Shown one piece after another: positions 1 to 8,172 of a DNA stretch of 64,000 nt (the first letter of the stretch is position 1; each line of letters starts with the position of its first letter). Origin of the DNA: G965222535 sp965222535 (GTDB taxonomy: Bacteria; Pseudomonadota; Gammaproteobacteria; HK1); contig OZ244957.1 in NCBI GenBank assembly GCA_965222535.1, positions 806,001 to 870,000 of the forward strand, read 5' to 3'. The position numbers and the translations under genes are program-made. The notes beneath the pieces are model-generated. The model saw only the letters and a list, made by a program, of their open reading frames with translations. It ran no database searches and was not told the origin of the DNA.

Positions 1-661
1 CGGTTTTCGACATCGTACGCAGTAGCAGCAGGTTGGGGTAGCGCTGCAGGGCGGGCAGGAAACTGTGCTCAGTGAACGCGCTGTACGCCTCGTCAATCAC
101 GACCACCCCGGGCGCTGCCGCCAGTAATGCATCCAGCGTATTGCGGTCAAACAGATTCCCGGTGGGGTTGTTAGGGTAGGCGATAAAGATGATCGCCGGC
201 TTAAGCTGCGCAACGTGCGCCAGCAAGCGCGCTTCAGGTAATGAAAAATCCGAAGCATCCAATGCGACAGTGGCAAAGCGGCGGTTGCAGCTAACGGCGA
301 TCTGGGCGTACATCGAAAAACTGGGAGTGAGCGACAACACCGTATCGCGGTCACTGCCAATGGTTTGCATCAGCAACTGGATCAACTCATCTGAGCCGTT
401 GCCCAGCATCAGCCCGACGCTATCGGGGATCTTCAATGTCTTGCGTAGCCCTGCTTTGAGAGCGCAGGCCTGTGCATCCGGGTAGCGTTGGAGGGGCACC
501 TGCGACATCGCCTGTGACCACTGCGACAGCAGTTCCGGCGGCGGCCACGGATACGGACTCTCCATCGCATCCAGCTTGATCATGCCGTCAGCAGCGGGCG
601 CGGCATAGCATTTAAGCGCCCGCAGCGCAGGGCGGATCCATTGTGTGATGCGATCGTGCAT
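1..661 (-). CDS. hisC: Histidinol-phosphate aminotransferase, partial (runs off left edge)
   Basis: PLP-dependent fold-type I aminotransferase that converts imidazole acetol-phosphate and glutamate to histidinol phosphate in histidine synthesis. The first 220 codons are present from ATG at 661. Visible landmarks are LGNGSDELIQLL near residue 85, YPNNPTGN near 162, DEAYSAF near 187 and the RTMSK motif, whose PLP-binding lysine (residue 219) is almost the last codon in the window. It starts 18 bases after hisG on the same strand, so the two are probably cotranscribed with murA. In many gammaproteobacteria hisD lies between hisG and hisC; here it does not. The C-terminal part lies outside the window. 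Identification is firm. Confidence 0.93.
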   Translation of the reverse strand, partial: MHDRITQWIRPALRALKCYAAPAADGMIKLDAMESPYPWPPPELLSQWSQAMSQVPLQRYPDAQACALKAGLRKTLKIPDSVGLMLGNGSDELIQLLMQTIGSDRDTVLSLTPSFSMYAQIAVSCNRRFATVALDASDFSLPEARLLAHVAQLKPAIIFIAYPNNPTGNLFDRNTLDALLAAAPGVVVIDEAYSAFTEHSFLPALQRYPNLLLLRTMSKT

Positions 662-679
662 GGCCCCGCGAGGTTTAAT

Positions 680-1330
680 TTAAGTTGCTGCTCGTGATGC
701 GTGGCGGCGTGCGTCCACCGCGCTCTGAATGCGCTCCATCAGCCCGCGCACCTCTGCGTGCTTGAGCTTCATCGACGCCTTGTTGACAATCAGGCGCGCG
801 CTGACAGCCGTGATAGTTTCCAAGACGGTAAGATCGTTGGCCGCCAGCGTCTGACCGCTATCGACAATATCAACGATAACATCGGCGATGCCGACCCGCG
901 GTGCGATTTCCACTGATCCATACAGTGGGATGATCTCGGCTTGTTGTCCACGCTGCGCAAAATAGCGTCTGGCGATGGTCGCGTATTTGGTCGCCACGCG
1001 CAGCCGGTGGCAAGCAAGAGCGCTTGGCGACATCCCGGCAACCACCAAACGACAACGCGAAACTTCCAGATCAATCGGTTGATAGACATCGTGATCGCCG
1101 TACTCAAGCAGGGTGTCTTTACCGGTGATCCCCACATCCGCCGCGCTGCGTTGGACAAAAGTGGGCACATCCTGCGCCCGCAGCAACAAAAACTTTATCG
1201 CTGGATGCGTACTGTCAAGCGCCAGCTTGCGGCTGTGGTTAGGGTCATCTAGGGACTCAATCCCGACTGCCGCCAATAACGCTCTGGTGTCGTTGTAGAT
1301 GCGCCCCTTGCCGATCGCGATGGTCAACAT
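680..1330 (-). CDS. hisG: ATP phosphoribosyltransferase, short form
   Basis: First enzyme of histidine synthesis, condensing ATP with PRPP. The 216-residue length and the start MLTIAIGKGRIYNDT match the short HisG(S) type, which lacks the C-terminal regulatory domain and in known cases needs HisZ as regulatory partner. The VDIVDSGQTLAANDL stretch around residue 155-170 is the PRPP-binding region of the family. It lies 14 bases after murA and 18 before hisC, so murA-hisG-hisC looks like one transcription unit. No hisZ gene is in the window; it would have to be elsewhere if the usual short-form complex holds. ATG at 1330 is the only sensible start. Confidence 0.95.
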   Translation of the reverse strand: MLTIAIGKGRIYNDTRALLAAVGIESLDDPNHSRKLALDSTHPAIKFLLLRAQDVPTFVQRSAADVGITGKDTLLEYGDHDVYQPIDLEVSRCRLVVAGMSPSALACHRLRVATKYATIARRYFAQRGQQAEIIPLYGSVEIAPRVGIADVIVDIVDSGQTLAANDLTVLETITAVSARLIVNKASMKLKHAEVRGLMERIQSAVDARRHASRAAT

Positions 1331-1344
1331 CAGCAGGTGCCGGA

Positions 1345-2616
1345 CTATCGCTTTGGCCTGTAGGGTACGCGCTTGATTCGCGCACCTACCTTTGCCAATT
1401 TCTCTTCCATCGTCTCGTAACCACGATCGATATGATGGATATTATCGACCACCGTCTCACCTTCAGCCGCCAGACCCGCCAGCACCAGGCTGGCGGAGGC
1501 GCGTAAATCGGTGGCGATAATCGGTGCGGCGGTCAGTTTAGAAACGCCGTTGACAACGATGGTGCCGCCGCGCATGTCGATCATCGCCCCTAAGCGCTGC
1601 AATTCCTGTACGTGCATAAACCGATTTTCAAACACCGCTTCGGTAATCCGTGAGGTACCTTTGGAGAGTGCGTTCAAAGCGGTGAACTGAGCCTGCATAT
1701 CGGTGGGGAATCCCGGGTAGGGCGCGGTGTGTACATCCACCGCTTGCAGGCGTTGCCCTCTGCTGTCTGCTTCCACCCAATTGTCGCCAATGGAAATTTT
1801 CACCCCTGCATCGGCAAGCTTGTCGGTAATCGTCTTGATCGTGTTCGGCATCGTATTTTTTATCTTTACCCGACCACCGGTGATGCTACCAGCCACTAAG
1901 TAGGTGCCGCTTTCAATGCGGTCGGGCAGTACATTGTATTCAGTGCCGTGCAGCGAATCGACGCCCTCAATAACTATCTTGTTCGTCCCGGCACCTTCAA
2001 TTCTGGCCCCCATCTTGATCAGGAAACGCGCTAAATCCACCACTTCCGGTTCGCGTGCGGTATTCTCAATCACTGTTGTCCCATGGGCTAGGGTTGCTGC
2101 CATCATCAGGTTCTCGGTACCGGTTACGGTACTCGATTCCATGACCAGCCGCGCCCCATGCAGGCGCTTCGCATGGGCGTGAATATAACCCCCTTCAACG
2201 CGAATATCGGCACCCATTTGCTGCAAGCCCAGCAGATGCAGGTTGATTGGCCTTGAACCGATCGAACACCCTCCAGGTAACGATACCACCGCTTTGCCGT
2301 AACGACTAAGCAACGGCCCCAGCACCAGAATCGAGGCGCGCATTGTTTTGACCAGATCATACGGCGCATAAAAGTTACTGATCTGGGATGGATTGACCGC
2401 GATGCGCATGCGTTCATTGAGCTGTATGCTAACGCCCATCAGGCGCAGCAAGCGCATCGTGTAGGTGACATCGTGCAGGTGGGGGATGTTGCCGATCAGC
2501 GACGCATCGTCAGCCAGCAAGGTAGCCGCCAAGATCGGCAAGACCGCATTTTTCGCCCCCGAGATATTGACTTCACCGTCAAGTGGGACGCCGCCGGCAA
2601 TGATCAGCTTCTCCAT
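1345..2616 (-). CDS. murA: UDP-N-acetylglucosamine 1-carboxyvinyltransferase
   Basis: Cytoplasmic enzyme of the first committed peptidoglycan step, transferring enolpyruvate from PEP to UDP-GlcNAc. Family residues are visible: SGAKNAVLP with the substrate-contacting lysine near residue 20, LPGGCSIGSRPINLHL with the PEP-reactive cysteine (the residue targeted by fosfomycin) near 115, and PGFPTDMQAQF with the catalytic aspartate near 305. Length of 423 residues from ATG 2616 is normal. A TTG two codons upstream (2622) is less likely. It sits downstream of ibaG and upstream of hisG, the usual gammaproteobacterial order. Confidence 0.97.
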   Translation of the reverse strand: MEKLIIAGGVPLDGEVNISGAKNAVLPILAATLLADDASLIGNIPHLHDVTYTMRLLRLMGVSIQLNERMRIAVNPSQISNFYAPYDLVKTMRASILVLGPLLSRYGKAVVSLPGGCSIGSRPINLHLLGLQQMGADIRVEGGYIHAHAKRLHGARLVMESSTVTGTENLMMAATLAHGTTVIENTAREPEVVDLARFLIKMGARIEGAGTNKIVIEGVDSLHGTEYNVLPDRIESGTYLVAGSITGGRVKIKNTMPNTIKTITDKLADAGVKISIGDNWVEADSRGQRLQAVDVHTAPYPGFPTDMQAQFTALNALSKGTSRITEAVFENRFMHVQELQRLGAMIDMRGGTIVVNGVSKLTAAPIIATDLRASASLVLAGLAAEGETVVDNIHHIDRGYETMEEKLAKVGARIKRVPYRPKR

Positions 2617-2758
2617 CAGCAACGCCGCCGATCAGCCAGCGCAACCGCCGCAATGGTTGCACTACGCCACGCGATCACTGCCCTCGCCGTTGGCGTTATG
2701 CGATCGGTTCTCGGTGCTGGCTTCACTGGCCCTTGGGTACGGGAATCACTGTAAGCGG

Positions 2759-3010
2759 TCAGGAAGAGGCATGGCTCATATCGTGCCATTGTTGCGGGGT
2801 GCAGGTGCGCAGCTGAAGCGCATGAACGGTTTCGCTATCAAAATGATCGCCCAGCGTACGGTATACCGTTTTGTGTTGCTGAATCATCGACATCCCGACG
2901 AAAACCTGGCTCACCACCAAAGCCTGAAAATGGCGTCCATCGCCAGTGACCGATACATGCTCAGTATCCATCCCCTGCTCGATGATTTGGGTCAGTTGTT
3001 TTGTATCCAT
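2759..3010 (-). CDS. ibaG: BolA-family protein, IbaG/YrbA type
   Basis: Small 83-residue BolA-like protein. BolA/IbaG proteins pair with monothiol glutaredoxins through Fe-S clusters and IbaG is linked to acid stress. The pattern VSVTGDGRHFQALVVSQVF, then VGMSMIQQHKTVYRTLGDHF and the C-terminal VHALQLRTCTP, is the BolA fold; the conserved histidine in GRHF is present. A Shine-Dalgarno-like AGGA lies 9 bases upstream of the ATG at 3010. Position directly upstream of murA and downstream of an mlaC gene matches the E. coli mla-ibaG-murA arrangement, which supports IbaG rather than BolA itself. Confidence 0.9.
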   Translation of the reverse strand: MDTKQLTQIIEQGMDTEHVSVTGDGRHFQALVVSQVFVGMSMIQQHKTVYRTLGDHFDSETVHALQLRTCTPQQWHDMSHASS

Positions 3011-3138
3011 AACACATCCTGTTGGGGTTCATCGGCGAAATTGATCCGCTGTCTGGGGCGAGGCTGGTGCCATTGCACTGGCGGTAACGCCACTGATTGT
3101 CGGCGGCAGGCGTAGCCAAAAGGGACTCCCCGCTGCGG

Positions 3139-3822
3139 TCAGTTCTTCTCCGCGATCAATGCAATCAATTGGTCAATACCTTCTTTTTTCAACACCTCGC
3201 TCCATGAGGCGCGATAGCTTTTGACGAGGCTGATGCCGTTTACGACCACGTCATAAATGAGTGGCTGGGTGTACTTAGTGTGGATGCGGTAGACGACCTG
3301 AGACGGAACATTGCCCGCTATACTGATGGTAACCGGCACATGGACGCGCCCTTTACTCTTCAATATCGGCTGGCGCACATCAATGGCGGCGTCAAGGTAA
3401 CGGCTAAGAGAGATCGCATAGGTGCGCACGAGTAGCTTCCAAAACTGCTCGATAAACCGATTGCGCTGAATCTCCGCCGCTTGTTTCCAATACTTGCCAA
3501 GCACTAAGCGTGATGTACGGGTAATATCCACATGCGGCAGCAGCTGTTCACCGAGAGACTCATACAGACTCGAAGCGGAGCGTTGCTTCGCGGCACCCTC
3601 CTTCAACAGGGCGATGCCGTTGTAAATAGTCATCTGGACAAAGACACTGGCTTGCTGCCCCCGCTGTTGGTCGCCGGTGCTCTGCTCGGCAGCACTCTGC
3701 TCGGTAGCAAACCCCTGCGGCAACCACAGCAGCAGCAGCAACAATAACAACGCTTCAAGCCACCGCGAACACCCGCAGCGCAGGCAACACCTCTTACGGT
3801 CAATGTTGTGATACGTCAACAT
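3139..3822 (-). CDS. mlaC: Phospholipid-binding periplasmic protein MlaC
   Basis: Periplasmic shuttle of the Mla retrograde phospholipid transport system, carrying lipid between the outer-membrane MlaA complex and the inner-membrane MlaFEDB transporter. The 227 residues begin with a basic stretch and a leucine-rich signal peptide (about residues 23-40). The body shows the MlaC pattern, including LLVRTYAISLSRY near 130 and the C-terminal YDVVVNGISLVKSYRASW followed by GIDQLIALIAEKN. The gene is stranded: mlaF, mlaE, mlaD and mlaB are absent on both sides, and secF lies upstream. It is probably still cotranscribed with ibaG. Confidence 0.88.
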   Translation of the reverse strand: MLTYHNIDRKRCCLRCGCSRWLEALLLLLLLLWLPQGFATEQSAAEQSTGDQQRGQQASVFVQMTIYNGIALLKEGAAKQRSASSLYESLGEQLLPHVDITRTSRLVLGKYWKQAAEIQRNRFIEQFWKLLVRTYAISLSRYLDAAIDVRQPILKSKGRVHVPVTISIAGNVPSQVVYRIHTKYTQPLIYDVVVNGISLVKSYRASWSEVLKKEGIDQLIALIAEKN

Positions 3823-3918
3823 GGTTTCTAGCCTTATCTGTTTTGTGTCTTGTTATGCTGCCGCGCGCAGCGATCCTCTATCCCCTGAGGGCATGGTTTG
3901 GATTGGCTGTCGCACAAA

Positions 3919-4854
3919 TTATAGCGAGCTATCAGGGTTGGGGTTTTCTCGGCGCACCGCCATCATATTGGCTTTCTGGATGCCCAACAGCAAAATGCAG
4001 GTGCTGGCGACATACATCGATGAGTAGGTTCCGATGACGACACCAACAATCAGCGCGGTAGCAAAGCCGCGAATCAATTCACCACCGAGCAGGAACAGCG
4101 CAAACAATACCAGCAGCGTCGTCAGTGAAGTCATCAGCGTACGCGCCAAGGTTTGGTTCAGCGAGCGGTTGATGATCTCGATCGGCGGCTGTTTGCGCAA
4201 CTTACGAAAGTTCTCACGGATGCGATCATAAACCACGATGGTATCGTTCAGCGAATAGCCAATAACCGCCAGCATCGCCGCCAACACCGGCAGGCTGAAT
4301 TCAAGCCCCAGCACGGAAAAGAAGCCCAACGTGATCAACGCGTCATGGAACAACGCTATCACTGAACCAACCGAAAACTTCCACTCAAAACGCAACAGCA
4401 CATAGATAAAGATTCCAAGCAGGGCGAACAGCAGCGCCAACCCCCCCTTTTCGGTCAGCTCATCACCGATCTGAGGACCGACGAACTCCACTCGGCGCAA
4501 CTGGAGCTCAATCGGATAAACCCCTTCCAGCACGTGTAGCACCGCGGTCGATAAGCTCGACTTATCCGTATCGGCATGGGTAGCGATGCGTACCAGCACC
4601 TCATGCGAGGTACCAAAATGCTGTACCAGCGCATCAAACCCGGCATTTGCTAAAGCCGCACGGATCGGCTCCAGCACCACGATTTCAGCATAGCCGACTT
4701 CGAGCAGCGTACCGCCGGTGAAATCGATGCCAAACGCCAAGCCGCGCCAAGACAACGAGATAACCGCTATCAGCATCAGCGCGGCGGACACCATCAACGC
4801 CAGGCGGCGCTGGCTCATGAAGTCAAGGGTATAGCTCTGTGGCAGTAATTGCAT
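3919..4854 (-). CDS. secF: Protein translocase subunit SecF
   Basis: Inner-membrane partner of SecD; the SecDF complex uses the proton gradient to pull preproteins out of SecYEG. The 311 residues have the family layout: a first membrane helix (about 16-36), the FGIDFTGGTLLEV motif, a periplasmic loop, then five helices with GYSLNDTIVVYDRIREN near residue 200, the intramembrane family signature. It follows yajC-secD on the same strand but is 341 bases away from secD, with an R1 repeat in the gap; the genes are normally almost adjacent. Confidence 0.96.
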   Translation of the reverse strand: MQLLPQSYTLDFMSQRRLALMVSAALMLIAVISLSWRGLAFGIDFTGGTLLEVGYAEIVVLEPIRAALANAGFDALVQHFGTSHEVLVRIATHADTDKSSLSTAVLHVLEGVYPIELQLRRVEFVGPQIGDELTEKGGLALLFALLGIFIYVLLRFEWKFSVGSVIALFHDALITLGFFSVLGLEFSLPVLAAMLAVIGYSLNDTIVVYDRIRENFRKLRKQPPIEIINRSLNQTLARTLMTSLTTLLVLFALFLLGGELIRGFATALIVGVVIGTYSSMYVASTCILLLGIQKANMMAVRRENPNPDSSL

Positions 4855-5050
4855 ATCGAATCGATGATTAAATCAACGTGCGGCAACCTTGATCTGGCAA
4901 ATCCCTGTAAAAGCCGCGAAAGCCCCTCGGAAATGAGCCTCCAGTAGCGATTGAACAGGTGCGCATAATGCCCGCTTGATGGATAACCTTTCCCTCAATA
5001 AAACGCAACAGACGCTGCAAAAAACAGCAACGCGCAGCTTCCCTATGGGT

Positions 5051-5196
5051 ACCTCGAAAAACCTCAACGGGATGGGGTTTTGGGGAACGGACATGATCAC
5101 TCGCAACGTAAGCCGGTGATTTATAATCCTTCCCACAATAGCCAAGCCACGCAGGGTACCTCGGAAAACTAGCCACGCTGGTTTTCCGAGGTACCC
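5051..5196 (+). repeat. R1 repeat, full copy between secD and secF
   Basis: Full-length copy: CCTCGAAAAACCTCAACGGG at the left, core ACGTAAGCCGGTGATTTATAA at 5106-5126, then a hairpin at 5154-5195 with arms GGTACCTCGGAAAA and TTTTCCGAGGTACC. The secD stop codon (5196-5198, minus strand) abuts or overlaps the right edge. The 196 bases between this copy and the secF start show no gene. Confidence 0.85.
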
Positions 5197-7046
5197 TATA
5201 TCGACAATTTGACCAGCCGCCTGCCGTAGATCAGATTGATGACAGCTCGCGTCCCCAAAATGGAGGTGAACATGGACGTCAGGATGCCGAGCGACAAAGT
5301 GATCGCAAATCCCTTAATCGGCCCCGTGCCGAAACCAAACAACACCACCGCGGCGATCAGCGTGGTAATGTTGGAGTCGGCGATCGTCGCCACTGCTTTG
5401 GAATAGCCGACAGAGATGCTGGTTTGCGTTGTGTTCCGGTTGCGCAACTCCTCCCGTATGCGCTCAAAAATCAGCACATTGGCATCCACCGCCATGCCAA
5501 CGGTGAGGACAATGCCAGCGATGCCCGGCAAGGTCAGCGTCGCTTGCAACACTGACAGGATAGCGACCAGCACCACCAAGTTCAGGATCAGGGCAAGATT
5601 CGCCACCAACCCGAATACCCGGTAATAAAACCCGACAAATACCAGCACCAACACCATGCCAACGATCACCGAGACCAAGCCACGATTGATGTTGTCACGC
5701 CCTAGGCTCGGGCCAACGGTGCGTTCCTCAATGATCTCGATCGGTGCCGCCAATGAGCCGGCGCGCAGCAACAGCGCCAGATCGCGTGCTTCTTCAGGCG
5801 AGTCGAGTCCAGTGATCTGGAATCGCTTACTTAGCTGATCGCGAATCACCGCAACATTGATGATCTCTTCTGTCGTCCAGCGCTTGCGCACCCGCTCCCC
5901 ATTGATGAGTTGGACTTCGCTTTTATTTTCGATGAATATCACCGCCAAGCGTTTGCCGATCTGATCGCGAGTGCGATTAGAGAAGATCCGCGCGCCCTTG
6001 CCGTCCAAAGTGATGAAGACCGCCGCCCCACCACCCTGGCTGTCGAATCCAGAGGCTGCATCGGTAATGTACTCGCCACTTAGCATCACATCCCGTCGCA
6101 GCAAGTAGGGGGTATCGCTACGATCGCGGTACAGCTTAGCCGTCGCTGGCGTGCGCCCAGCCAGCGCATCGCTCACCGAGTGGACTTCATCGACTAAGCG
6201 AAACTCCAGAGTCGCGGTAGTGCCGAGGATATCTTTAGCGCGCGCGGTGTTCTGGATGCCGGGCAATTGCACGACGATCCGGTTGGAGCCTTGTTGCTGC
6301 ACCACCGGTTCGGCAACTCCCAGCTCGTTGACACGATTGCGCAAGGTAGTAATGTTTTGCTGCAAAGCAAAGCGCTTTACCTCCGCTTCAGTGTCTTTGC
6401 TAAGCGTGACCAACAGTTGCGCGGCGGTGGCGTCAACCACTTCGATCACCAATTCTGGATACGTGCGCGCAAGATACGTCTGCGTCTGTTGCAGCTCCTG
6501 CGCGCTGCGTAAGCGAATATCAATGCCACCGATACCGCGTTGCACAATCGCACGGTAACGAATCTTCTGCTTGCGCAAACTGGCGCGGATATCGCTCGCG
6601 TAACGCTGCTCTGATTGTTTGGTCGCGCCCTTCATGTCCACTTCAAGCAAAAAATGGACGCCGCCGCGCAGATCAAGGCCAAGGTGCATCGGTCGCGCAC
6701 CGAGTGCAGCAAACCACGCCGGTGACGCCGGAGCAAGGTTGAGCGCCGCTATGTAACCCCGCCCAAGCTTCTCGCGCACCGCATCCAAGGCGCGCAATTG
6801 GGTTTCAGAATCAGCAAAGCGCAACAGCAGATGCTCGCTGCGATCAACACGAAGGGGCACCAGGTCCTGGTTCCGCAGATAGCCGGTGAGATACTTTTCC
6901 AACGCTTCATCCACCACTTCGTTACGCAGTGGGGAAATCTGGATCGCCGGATCTTCGCCGAACAGGTTCGGTGAAGCATAGAAAACACCGACCACGAAGA
7001 CTGCCAAGATCAGCAGGTTCTGCCAAGGAGGGTAATAGTTGATCAT
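5196..7046 (-). CDS. secD: Protein translocase subunit SecD
   Basis: Larger SecDF subunit with six membrane helices and a big periplasmic domain that grips substrates. From MINYYPPWQN at 7046 it is 616 residues, the family length; a longer frame to 7094 adds 16 residues with no family support. Visible marks: N-terminal helix (about 10-28), LGLDLRGGVHFLLEVDM near 125, the P1 domain with NITTLRNRVNELGVAEPVVQ around 230, and VGMAVDANVLIFERIREEL around 525 in the membrane region. It is second in yajC-secD-secF. The stop codon TAG is formed at the edge of an R1 repeat. Confidence 0.96.
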   Translation of the reverse strand: MINYYPPWQNLLILAVFVVGVFYASPNLFGEDPAIQISPLRNEVVDEALEKYLTGYLRNQDLVPLRVDRSEHLLLRFADSETQLRALDAVREKLGRGYIAALNLAPASPAWFAALGARPMHLGLDLRGGVHFLLEVDMKGATKQSEQRYASDIRASLRKQKIRYRAIVQRGIGGIDIRLRSAQELQQTQTYLARTYPELVIEVVDATAAQLLVTLSKDTEAEVKRFALQQNITTLRNRVNELGVAEPVVQQQGSNRIVVQLPGIQNTARAKDILGTTATLEFRLVDEVHSVSDALAGRTPATAKLYRDRSDTPYLLRRDVMLSGEYITDAASGFDSQGGGAAVFITLDGKGARIFSNRTRDQIGKRLAVIFIENKSEVQLINGERVRKRWTTEEIINVAVIRDQLSKRFQITGLDSPEEARDLALLLRAGSLAAPIEIIEERTVGPSLGRDNINRGLVSVIVGMVLVLVFVGFYYRVFGLVANLALILNLVVLVAILSVLQATLTLPGIAGIVLTVGMAVDANVLIFERIREELRNRNTTQTSISVGYSKAVATIADSNITTLIAAVVLFGFGTGPIKGFAITLSLGILTSMFTSILGTRAVINLIYGRRLVKLSI

Positions 7047-7132
7047 AGGCTGGCGGTCAATGTCAGATCGTCGGCGTTCGTGGCAATGCCACATTTTTTT
7101 CGAGCATCATGTCTTTATCGACTCTTCTCTGC

Positions 7133-7465
7133 TCAAATCGACTTCATCGTTCCTTTCGGGAGTAGGTGGGAGATGGCCACCCGTTGCACCCACACTTCGA
7201 CTCCCGCGGTTATTTCAACCGCGACAAAACTATCGTTCGCCTTGGTGATGCATCCCACCAGACCACCACTGGTCACGATCTCGTCCCCTTTTTGCAGTGA
7301 TTCCACCATCTTGCGGTGTACCTTAGTTTTTTTTTGCTGCGGGCGAATCAGCAGAAAATAGAAAACCGCGACCATGATGATCAACAGCATCAAGTTGGGT
7401 ATCACCCCCCCACCGCCGCTATCAGCTTCCGCCTGGGCGTATGCGGTGGCAATCAGAAAATCCAT
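7133..7465 (-). CDS. yajC: Preprotein translocase accessory subunit YajC
   Basis: Single-span inner-membrane protein associated with SecDF. From ATG 7465, which has AGAGGA upstream, it is 110 residues: MDFLIATAYAQ, a glycine-rich turn, one membrane helix (about 23-42), then FLLIRPQQKKTKVHRKMV, the hallmark YajC stretch, and a soluble domain with GDEIVTSGGLVG. It is the first gene of yajC-secD-secF. The tgt and queA genes commonly found upstream are absent; a repeat-filled gap and divergent ilvE lie there instead. Confidence 0.95.
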   Translation of the reverse strand: MDFLIATAYAQAEADSGGGGVIPNLMLLIIMVAVFYFLLIRPQQKKTKVHRKMVESLQKGDEIVTSGGLVGCITKANDSFVAVEITAGVEVWVQRVAISHLLPKGTMKSI

Positions 7466-7653
7466 AATGTATCCTCTGTGAGTAATCGATATTGTGTAAT
7501 AAGTCTGGATGGCAAGATATGCAGCATGGCTACTCGCGGCAGCGATCACCCCACCGCGGCGCAGCGGCACGGATGGCGTGTGTTTCGCTACGCCAACACG
7601 TACAACGCCCACATCATTGCCGTACCATACCCGATGAGGCGCTGTGACGCCAA

Positions 7654-7760
7654 GGGGCTTGTCTATTGTGGGAAGGGTTATAAATCAACGGATTACGCTA
7701 CAGGTGATGATGCCCATTCCCTCAAACTCTCATCCCGCTGAGAGTTTTCGAGGTCCCCTT
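7654..7760 (-). repeat. R1 repeat, copy lacking the terminal hairpin
   Basis: Inverse orientation relative to the 5051 copy. It runs from GGGGCTTGTCTATTGTGGG through the core complement TAAATCAACGGATTACGCTA to TTTTCGAGGTCCCC. The hairpin end is missing on the left. It lies in the 700-base gap between divergent yajC and ilvE; the rest of that gap shows only the R1b element at 7896. Confidence 0.75.
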
Positions 7761-7895
7761 AGGTATATTCATGACATCCGTCATGCCGTGCTGTGCATGG
7801 TAGCGAAGTCTCTGGTTTTAGGGAAGTACTGTCGCATGCGTGGCAGCGCAAAGGTCGCTACTCGACATCATAATGGGCGACTGATACACTGCAAA

Positions 7896-8015
7896 GCACC
7901 TCGAAAAACTGCCTTTGCCAACTTTTCGAGGTGCTCAAATAGGGGTGTTATATGGGGGAATGGTATAGTAATCAAACGCTCATGGTATTGCTTATAGCAC
8001 CCCTCCTCCCCAAAA
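7896..8015 (-). repeat. R1b repeat variant with hairpin
   Basis: Hairpin 7896-7936 with arms GCACCTCGAAAA and TTTTCGAGGTGC, then a second stem AGGGGTGTTATA (about 7940) pairing with TATAGCACCCCT (about 7994). The core differs from R1 but matches copies at 18281 and 62214. It lies upstream of ilvE. Confidence 0.65.
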
Positions 8016-8172
8016 ACCTTCAGGAATCGGGTGTCTGGGAAGAGTCTGGCACCAGCGCAGACGGCTAAAACAGGTTGTGGGATAACACCCCCTTCAACCC
8101 GTGAAGCTGTGTGTCAGGAAACGCATTACAGCGTTATCCAGAACAGCCCGAACATACGTAAATTTTCCAGCC

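Noticed and set aside
7644..7997. Open frames inside R1 repeats with recurring peptides such as GRVINQRLTLQ and NPHPTEVFRG
   Set aside because: The similarity comes from the repeated DNA. Frames are open in several registers, start and stop at different places in each copy, and lack ribosome-binding sites.
8015..8172. Leader or riboswitch upstream of ilvE
   Set aside because: I looked for a leader peptide with Leu/Ile/Val codons or a T-box and saw neither; only the R1b hairpin is upstream.
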